Below, piece after piece: positions 10,128-14,460 of a DNA stretch of 14,460 nt; the stretch's first letter is position 1; the number at the start of each line of letters is the position of its first letter. The position numbers and the translations under genes are program-made. The DNA is from JBEKZQ01 sp049509675 (GTDB taxonomy: Bacteria; Planctomycetota; Planctomycetia; Pirellulales; Thermoguttaceae). The stretch spans positions 1-14,460 of the forward strand of contig JBEKZQ010000122.1 in NCBI GenBank assembly GCA_049509675.1. Direction: 5' to 3'. The notes beneath the pieces were generated by a model. That model was not told the DNA's origin. It saw only the letters and a program-made list of their open reading frames with translations, and made no database searches.

Positions 10128-10400
10128 TCAGCCGACGGCCATGGCCCGGGCGCCGTTGCGGCAAAATCCGATCTCCGCCAGCGCGTGAAAGACCTCTTCC
10201 AGCGTCTTTTCGCCGAAGTTCGGGAAGCTTAACAACTTCTCGCGCTTGCAACTCAGCAGGTCCTTGACGGTAAAGACGCCGTGCTCTTCGAGGCAATTTA
10301 CCGTACGCACCGTCAAACCGATCTCGGCGGTGCTCATTTCCAGGCGGTCGTCGACCGTCACGGTTGGCCTTTCCCATGCGGGAAGCGGAATGCGAGTCAT
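10128..10400 (-). CDS. stand-alone RNA polymerase alpha-CTD-like protein
   Basis: This 90-residue protein starts at the ATG at 10400-10398 with a strong GGGAGGGAA ribosome site; an open frame extends upstream to 10565 but lacks family sequence. Residues of about 20-80 match the C-terminal domain of the RNA polymerase alpha subunit, a helix-hairpin-helix fold that contacts UP elements and activators. Compared with E. coli LTVRSANCL...NLGKKS, this protein has LTVRTVNCL (R32, N35, C36) and NFGEKT (G63, K65), so residues equivalent to R265, N268, G296 and K298 are kept. The alpha N-terminal assembly domain is absent. It may bind DNA or partner proteins independently of polymerase; small free-standing alpha-CTD-like proteins occur in planctomycetes. 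It is divergent from the ACT-domain gene and ends six bases from the 62-bp repeat. Confidence 0.85.
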   Translation of the reverse strand: MTRIPLPAWERPTVTVDDRLEMSTAEIGLTVRTVNCLEEHGVFTVKDLLSCKREKLLSFPNFGEKTLEEVFHALAEIGFCRNGARAMAVG

Positions 10401-10744
10401 GGGTTCCCTCCCTAGAAAAAACGGGCTGCGGGCCGTCCGGCGGCGGCTTTTGTCCGTGTGCGTGCCATCGGCAGCCCTGCCATAATGGGCGTCAAACCGC
10501 GCAAGGTATAGCCAAGAAGGGCCCTTGGACGCAAGACCGGCTTTGCGGATTATATTCAGGAGCACGCGAAGGCACCCAGAGGGTACCCGGGTCCATGTTT
10601 TCGGTCCAAGTCCAGTCCAGTGGCAATGCCTATCAGCCGAAAAATGGACCGGACCCCGGTGCGGATTATATTGACGACACCCGCCGTGTTCCCTATAGTT
10701 AAGAGGGTTGGTATGGTCCCATTGGCGAGGGAGAGCAGCAGGAC
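10401..10744. other. divergent intergenic region with repeat and hairpin
   Basis: This 344-base region separates the alpha-CTD-like gene (-) from the ACT gene (+). It contains a 13-bp direct repeat TGCGGATTATATT (10544-10556 and 10660-10672). Between the copies an imperfect inverted repeat GGTCCATGTTTTCGG (10590-10604) pairs with CCGAAAAATGGACC (10637-10650). A good plus-strand promoter lies at 10671-10699. A weak minus-strand candidate is TTGCGT (10534-10529) - N18 - TATACC (10510-10505). Open frames here appear to be spurious. Confidence 0.6.
10671..10699 (+). promoter_or_regulatory. putative sigma-70 promoter of the ACT-domain gene
   Basis: TTGACG (10671-10676) and TATAGT (10694-10699) are separated by exactly 17 bp, each five of six to consensus. 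The start codon lies 45 bp downstream and GGGAGAG (10728-10734) is the ribosome site. The -35 box overlaps the end of the second TGCGGATTATATT repeat. Confidence 0.65.
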
Positions 10745-11242
10745 ATGGGTTCCGGTGAAGGCGAAGGCACGGGTCTGTCGACGATGCGCGGCCGGAACTA
10801 CCCGGCCATCCGGCAGTTCACCGTGTTTCTGGAGAACCGCGTCGGCCAACTGCTGGAGGTCATCCGCCGCTTCGAGGGGACCAAAGTCCGCATCGTGGCG
10901 TTGTCGATTTCCGACGCGGCCGAATGTGCCTTCGTACGCTTCCTGCTCAGCCATCCCGAAGAAGGCCGGGAAATTCTGGAGCGGGCCGGCCTGGCAATCA
11001 TCGAGAGCGACTTGATCGGCGTGGATCTGCCGGAGGGCTCGCACGCCCTGTCGAGCATCTGCACGGCCTTGTTGCAGGCCGAGGTAAACATCATCCAGGC
11101 CTATCCGTTGCTGGTGCGCCCCCGCGGCCGGGCAACGGTGGCCCTGATGGTCGACAACATCGAAATGGGCCAGGAGACCTTGGCCCAAAAGGGATTCACG
11201 ATGATCACCGAGGCCGACCTGCTGGCCGATGAGACCGAGTAA
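10745..11242 (+). CDS. tandem ACT-domain protein
   Basis: This 165-residue protein is made almost entirely of two ACT domains (about 24-90 and 92-160), small ligand-binding folds that usually sense amino acids. The first reads QFTVFLENRVGQLLEVIRRF, with the N-R-x-G-x-L loop typical of ACT ligand sites. The second reads GSHALSSICTALLQAEVNII followed by QAYPLL. There is no catalytic domain. Stand-alone double-ACT proteins are generally thought to regulate partner enzymes or transport; the ligand here is unknown. The ATG at 10745 is preferred over an internal one at 10784 because only the former has a ribosome site. It has its own promoter, is divergent from the alpha-CTD-like gene, and ends 12 bp from the convergent zinc-ribbon gene. 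Confidence 0.85.
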   Translation: MGSGEGEGTGLSTMRGRNYPAIRQFTVFLENRVGQLLEVIRRFEGTKVRIVALSISDAAECAFVRFLLSHPEEGREILERAGLAIIESDLIGVDLPEGSHALSSICTALLQAEVNIIQAYPLLVRPRGRATVALMVDNIEMGQETLAQKGFTMITEADLLADETE

Positions 11243-11254
11243 CGCCGGCCCGAC

Positions 11255-12100
11255 TCAGCCCCTCATTTCCGGCGGCAGATTTTTCACGGCGCGGATCGAG
11301 ATCCGCTCCACCGACTCCCATGGGACGACCACGATCGTAAATGTGCCGTCGGCTTCCTTGGCCGCAAATACGCCGTGGGCCTGCCGGGAAAGGGCGTCGG
11401 CAAAGCGGTCGGCCAGGATTGCCTCGCCGCCGGCCAGGTGCAACTCGATTCGGCCGCCGTCGCCTTTGGCGGCCCAAAGTCGGGCAAACAGCTCTCGCAG
11501 GGGACGGTGGTCATCCTGACCGCCCGGAGCAGGCGGCGGCCCCGCCGGACGCGGCGCCGCGGGAGACTCAGCGGCAATCTCTACGCCAGCCTCATCCTCC
11601 AAGGAAAGTTCACCGTAAACCGGGATGCGGAACTGGGAGGCGCAACGGGGGCATTCGCCCGGCCGCCCTTGCAGACTGGCCGGGCCGTGCAAATGGTGGC
11701 CGTTGGGACAGAGGAACTCGATTTGCGGCCCGACTGCCTCGCCTTCCACTCCGGTGCTTTCGCCGGCGCTTTCGCCGACCGATCCGGCACTGACGCCGGC
11801 CGATCGTGCCACAATTGCTCGCGTCATGGCGTCGGATACCTGCGGGGGTGGCTCGATCGCGGGCGGCTCCTGGGCCGCAGATCGCGAAATGGCCGAATCG
11901 GCGAGCTCCAACGAGGAGTTGGCGCCGGTCGCCGGCAGAGTTTCGGAAAGCTCCACCTCGGCGGGGAACGGGATGCGAAAGGCAATGCCGCAACGCGGGC
12001 ATTTTGCCGCTCGGCCGCCCTTTTCTTCGCCGCAGTGAATCCTGTGCCCGTTGGGGCATAAGAACTCAATAACGCCCCCGTCCGCCTTGAAAGCCATCAT
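11255..12100 (-). CDS. double zinc-ribbon protein with C-terminal conserved domain
   Basis: This is a 281-residue protein from the ATG at 12100-12098; a TTG further upstream lacks a ribosome site, while GGGGT precedes this ATG. Two near-identical zinc ribbons are present: IEFLCPNGHRIHCGEE...AAKCPRCGIAFRIP (C15, H19, C34, C37) and IEFLCPNGHHLHGPAS...GECPRCASQFRIP (C131, H135, C150, C153), joined by a Ser/Ala/Glu-rich linker. Duplication is evident. Residues 165-200 are another low-complexity Pro/Ala linker. The C-terminal part (about 200-281: RIELHLAGGEAILADRFADA, then GTFTIVVVPWESVERISIRA) may be a small beta-rich domain. There is no membrane segment. I do not know its function; zinc binding is inferred from the Cys/His pattern. 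It is convergent with the ACT gene. Confidence 0.8.
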   Translation of the reverse strand: MMAFKADGGVIEFLCPNGHRIHCGEEKGGRAAKCPRCGIAFRIPFPAEVELSETLPATGANSSLELADSAISRSAAQEPPAIEPPPQVSDAMTRAIVARSAGVSAGSVGESAGESTGVEGEAVGPQIEFLCPNGHHLHGPASLQGRPGECPRCASQFRIPVYGELSLEDEAGVEIAAESPAAPRPAGPPPAPGGQDDHRPLRELFARLWAAKGDGGRIELHLAGGEAILADRFADALSRQAHGVFAAKEADGTFTIVVVPWESVERISIRAVKNLPPEMRG

Positions 12101-12282
12101 GCGCACCCCGAATGTCAAAGTCGGCAATACTCAATCATACTACACCGGAACGACGTCGAGCCGGAGCCCTTGTCGTGCAACGGTGGGCCATTGCCCCACC
12201 CCAGCTTGTGACGAACGGCACGCGTCCCGGCTCTTCCATTTCTGGGTGTATATTCCCCACTACGACCTGCCGACGGCGCATG

Positions 12283-12309
12283 AAAAACCCGCGCCGGATT
12301 CGGCGCGGG
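12283..12309 (-). terminator. intrinsic terminator downstream of the PEP-CTERM gene
   Basis: CCCGCGCCG (12288-12296) and CGGCGCGGG (12301-12309) form a perfect 9-bp GC stem with a 4-nt loop. Read on the minus strand it is followed directly by TTTTT (12287-12283). It would stop transcripts from the PEP-CTERM gene before the zinc-ribbon gene. The plus side has only a weaker T-rich stretch (ccttgttcttt). Confidence 0.8.
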
Positions 12310-12361
12310 CCTTGTTCTTTGCACAAGTTGAAATTGACGCTAGCCCAGATTATTCACAAAC

Positions 12362-12503
12362 TGTAGGGTGGCGTCGAGCAAACCGTGGTTCTGGTGGGTC
12401 TTCGGTCGCTTATCAACTTACCGCTTTATGACACAGCGCTGGACAACGATTGATCGGTTTGCGAGACCCACCATATGTTTGCGCGACCTCGACCCACCCT
12501 ACA
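12362..12503. repeat. nested palindromic intergenic element
   Basis: The outer arms start TGTAGGGTGG at 12362-12371 and end CCACCCTACA at 12494-12503, with related GTCGAG and CAAAC blocks further in. Inside them GGTGGGTC (12393-12400) pairs with GACCCACC (12465-12472). The structure resembles short dispersed palindromic elements without coding capacity. It sits 14 bp after the PEP-CTERM gene stop. Confidence 0.75.
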
Positions 12504-12516
12504 TGAATAGTCCGGG

Positions 12517-13173
12517 CTAGGCGGTCTTGCGGCGCCGCAACCGGCCCAGGGCGATTCCGAGGCCGGCAAACAGCGACCAGATAATAAGGGTGGCGGGCTC
12601 GGGAATGGCGGAAGTACCCTCAACGGTGCCTTCGAGTCGGACGCCCTCAAGATAATTGTCACTCTGAGTAATCGCAATCGAGATCGTGTTCAGCCCTTGG
12701 ACCAGGTCGGACAAAGGCACCGAGAACGAGCTCAACGAACCCCAATTCCCATTGCCGAGGGAAGCAACCTGATTTCCGTTTACACTCAAAGTCCCTTGGT
12801 CATCGAGCGTCCAAGAGCCCGAGATGGTAACCGTTGACAAGTTGTACCCAGTCAGATCGAAATCCCGGTAATAAGTGTTAACGCCGTTATTCGAAGTGGT
12901 GTAGTCCCTGGCGATCCAGGAAGAATTCGGGCCGTTGGCAACCCAGCCTCCATACCAATCCGCTCCGCCTGGCACGACCACATAAGCCTGCGGCGTCCCT
13001 GCCACCTGGACCTTCCAATGTGCGTCGGTATCGCCGTTGCCCGTCTGTAGCGTGTTTGAGGCGTCCAAGCCAGTCGCCAGATTCGCGATGATTGATGCCT
13101 CCGACTGCCGCGCCACGGCCAGCAGCGCCGCCACGACCGCCAAACTCCCCAACAGAACCCGCAGCCTACGCAT
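12517..13173 (-). CDS. secreted PEP-CTERM (exosortase substrate) protein
   Basis: This 218-residue protein starts at the ATG at 13173-13171, chosen because GGGAGG lies seven bases ahead; the longer frame would need a TTG. The N-terminus MRRLRVLLGSLAVVAALLAV then ARQSEAS is a signal peptide, with cleavage probably near ASEA/S. The mature part is rich in Gly, Asn, Ser, Thr and aromatics (GADWYGGWVANGPNSSWIAR, YYRDFDLTGYNLSTVTISGS), consistent with a beta-sandwich fold of lectin or galactose-binding type. The C-terminus is a complete PEP-CTERM sorting signal: IPEPAT (190-195), a hydrophobic segment LIIWSLFAGLGIALG and a basic tail RLRRRKTA. Such proteins are exported and processed by exosortase, usually as part of exopolysaccharide-associated surface material. 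The substrate or binding target is unknown. A terminator follows at 12283-12309. Confidence 0.9.
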   Translation of the reverse strand: MRRLRVLLGSLAVVAALLAVARQSEASIIANLATGLDASNTLQTGNGDTDAHWKVQVAGTPQAYVVVPGGADWYGGWVANGPNSSWIARDYTTSNNGVNTYYRDFDLTGYNLSTVTISGSWTLDDQGTLSVNGNQVASLGNGNWGSLSSFSVPLSDLVQGLNTISIAITQSDNYLEGVRLEGTVEGTSAIPEPATLIIWSLFAGLGIALGRLRRRKTA

Positions 13174-13522
13174 GTTACGCCTCCCGTTCAAATCAGCTTA
13201 TGCACCGAGACACATTCTTAACATCGCATATATGCCGCCGGACCCCGATTCCTGACAGACAAAATCGAGAATTCATGCACATAACTCTCCAGGGGGGCTA
13301 ATAAGGCTTGTCTGAGGCAACTTGGGAAAATTAGGAGTATTTGGCGTGCTTCTCGCGCCTTGCACCTGCGACCGGAAGAACCACATCCTTGACAGCATCG
13401 CCTGATATGCGAAACTAGAATTGATTTTGCAACCGTGTTCTCGCCGCCATTTTGCGGGCCGGATGGGTTGTGAAACCAGTTCTCGAATCGAAGAGAATGA
13501 GCCCCCCTTTTCGAGTGAGCGC
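13174..13522. other. divergent intergenic region, PEP-CTERM gene / zinc-ribbon membrane gene
   Basis: These 349 bases contain the 5' regions of two divergent genes. The sequence is clearly more AT-rich than the flanking genes. I see no strong promoter pair, repeat or small gene. The ribosome site GGGAGG of the PEP-CTERM gene is at 13180-13185 on the minus strand. The open frame extending upstream of 13523 to 13421 has no start with a ribosome site. Confidence 0.5.
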
Positions 13523-14206
13523 ATGTCGATTCTCGTCGTTTGTCCCGGTTGCCGCAAGAGTTTTCAAGTCAACGACAAGTTCGCCGGGAAGACCGGTCCC
13601 TGTCCGCAGTGCAAGACCAAGATCAAGGTGCCGGAGAAGACTCAGGAGGTGCAGGTCCACGCGCCCGAAGAGTTCGCCACCGGCGGCCGCAGCACGACCG
13701 GCAAACTGGTGACCAAGCCGGTCGCCCGGGCGCAGGTCAAGCTCGAGCCGATGATGGCCGCCACGGCGGGCGCCGGCATCGTCGGCCTGTTGGTGATTAC
13801 GTGGGCGGCCGGGAAGATCGGGCTGGCGCAGAACATTGTGCCCTGTGGCCTGGGGCTGTTGCTCATCTCGCCGCTGCTGAGCTTCGCCGGTTACACCTTC
13901 CTCCGCGACGACGAGTTGGAGCCCTATCGCGGCCGCGAGCTTTGGCTGCGGTTGGCCGCCTGTTCCGTGGCCTACAGCGTGCTTTGGGGCATCTTCGCCT
14001 TCATGCGCAATAGCGGTTTGTTGACCGAAGACCTCTTTAGCTGGATGGTTTTTGCCCCGCCCGTTTTCCTCTTGGGCACGGGGGCGGCCTGGGCCGCGCT
14101 GGACCTCGAATTCGGCAATGCCTTCATGCACTACACCTTTTACATCTTCGTGACGATCGTCTTGCGCTGGGTGGCCGATCTGGGTTGGATCTGGAATCCG
14201 GCATAG
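13523..14206 (+). CDS. zinc-ribbon membrane protein
   Basis: This is a 227-residue protein starting at ATG 13523; the frame is open further upstream but the zinc ribbon begins immediately after this Met. Residues 5-38 form a four-cysteine ribbon, VVCPGCRKSF and GPCPQCKTKIKVPE (C7, C10, C27, C30), like MJ0042-type zinc-finger domains that are frequent at the N-termini of planctomycete proteins. After a hydrophilic linker come about five hydrophobic helices: 78-98, 104-126, 141-161, 171-194 and 200-222. The acidic/basic loop RDDELEPYRGREL lies between helices two and three. The ribosome site is weak (GAGTGAG). Function is unknown; the ribbon probably faces the cytoplasm. The stop codon is directly followed by heptad tandem repeats. 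Confidence 0.82.
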   Translation: MSILVVCPGCRKSFQVNDKFAGKTGPCPQCKTKIKVPEKTQEVQVHAPEEFATGGRSTTGKLVTKPVARAQVKLEPMMAATAGAGIVGLLVITWAAGKIGLAQNIVPCGLGLLLISPLLSFAGYTFLRDDELEPYRGRELWLRLAACSVAYSVLWGIFAFMRNSGLLTEDLFSWMVFAPPVFLLGTGAAWAALDLEFGNAFMHYTFYIFVTIVLRWVADLGWIWNPA

Positions 14207-14278
14207 AAGTTAGAATCTAGGAGTTAGAAGTTAGGAGTTAGGAGTTAGAAGTTAGGAGTTAGGAGTTAGAAGTTAGGA
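14207..14278. repeat. heptad tandem repeat (GTTAGRA type)
   Basis: About ten degenerate 7-bp units of the form AGTTAGA / AGTTAGG are arranged with a higher 21-bp period, starting immediately after the stop of the membrane-protein gene. The reverse-complement array reappears at 14402-14430 (ctaactcctaactcctaact), so the two arrays can pair with each other. Confidence 0.9.
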
Positions 14279-14372
14279 CTGGACTTTTGCAAAATGCGGT
14301 AAGGGGTACGCAAGTAGTCCCCCTCTCCCGGAGGGAGAGGGGAACTTGGATCGGCATTTTGCGAAAGTCCAG
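14279..14372. mobile_element. 94-bp palindromic MITE-like element
   Basis: The terminal inverted repeats are 19 bp long: ctggacttttgcaaaatgc (14279-14297) and gcattttgcgaaagtccag (14354-14372), matching at 18 of 19. The interior has a strong 10-bp hairpin, CCCCTCTCCC / GGGAGAGGGG. The identical hexamer TTAGGA flanks both ends (14273-14278 and 14373-14378), as a target-site duplication would. Because TTAGGA also belongs to the surrounding heptad repeats, the duplication could be coincidental. There is no coding capacity. Confidence 0.65.
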
Positions 14373-14401
14373 TTAGGAGAAGAATGACACGTGGTCGCGC
14401 T

Positions 14402-14430
14402 ACCTTCTAACTCCTAACTCCTAACTCCTT
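14402..14430. repeat. inverted heptad array, right side
   Basis: Three to four units of CTAACTC in tandem are the reverse complement of the array at 14207-14278. Together the two arrays bracket the palindromic element and an unassigned 29-bp stretch (14373-14401). Confidence 0.85.
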
Positions 14431-14460
14431 TCCCCCCCCATGTCCGGCTTGCTCGACATT

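Larger units (their letters stand above)
12101..12516. other. intergenic region between zinc-ribbon and PEP-CTERM genes
   Basis: In 416 bases I see no supported gene. It holds the minus-strand terminator at 12283-12309 and a nested palindromic element at 12362-12503. GGTGGGCCATTGCCCCACC near 12183-12201 can form a small hairpin. Plus-strand open frames here lack ribosome sites and cross the terminator and the repeat. Confidence 0.6.

Noticed and set aside
12051..12431. 126-codon plus-strand frame
   Set aside because: It begins inside the zinc-ribbon gene on the other strand, crosses the terminator and enters the palindromic element, with no ribosome site or family resemblance.
14207..14278. 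Heptad array considered as a CRISPR array
   Set aside because: Units are contiguous 7-mers without unique spacers.
14440..14460. ATG reading MSGLLDI at the right edge, possible start of the next gene
   Set aside because: Only seven codons are visible and a C-run rather than a ribosome site precedes it; it cannot be judged from this window.

Overview
The window looks like a GC-rich chromosome segment from a planctomycete (Planctomycetota, probably a Pirellulales-type lineage). The grounds are a PEP-CTERM exosortase substrate, a free-standing RNA polymerase alpha-CTD-like protein, small CxxC zinc-ribbon proteins, an LDH-type malate dehydrogenase, and many short palindromic or tandem intergenic repeats. 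The phylum is inferred from gene content; no rRNA is present to confirm it.

Layout. (1) 1-1584 is a graveyard of defence genes. It holds the end of a ribbon-helix-helix antitoxin-like gene (+), the first 27 codons of an hsdR-like type I restriction gene (+), an intact MntA-type nucleotidyltransferase (-) whose hepT partner is cut after about 10 codons, an N-terminal scrap of a helicase-type gene (-), and a restriction-methylase gene (-) that has lost its whole middle. (2) 1976-8069 is a tight plus-strand cluster, dnaK - orfA - orfB - clpB. Two proteins of unknown function sit between the two partners of the DnaK/ClpB disaggregase, with gaps of 9, -11 and 18 nt. (3) 8070-8984 carries a HEPN-like gene lying inside a perfect 34-bp inverted repeat. 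(4) 8985-9932 is malate dehydrogenase, followed by a 62-bp tandem duplication. (5) 10128-11242 has an alpha-CTD-like gene (-) and a double-ACT-domain gene (+) transcribed divergently. (6) 11255-13173 has a double zinc-ribbon protein and a PEP-CTERM secreted protein, both on the minus strand, separated by a terminator and a palindromic repeat. (7) 13523-14206 is a zinc-ribbon membrane protein, followed by heptad tandem repeats interrupted by a 94-bp palindromic element with a 6-bp flanking duplication.

Functionally, dnaK and clpB form a protein-disaggregation unit that probably includes or carries orfA/orfB. mdh is central metabolism, and the ACT and alpha-CTD genes look regulatory. The defence remnants and the repeat-bounded HEPN-like gene mark two accessory spots. 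No tRNA, rRNA or CRISPR array was seen.
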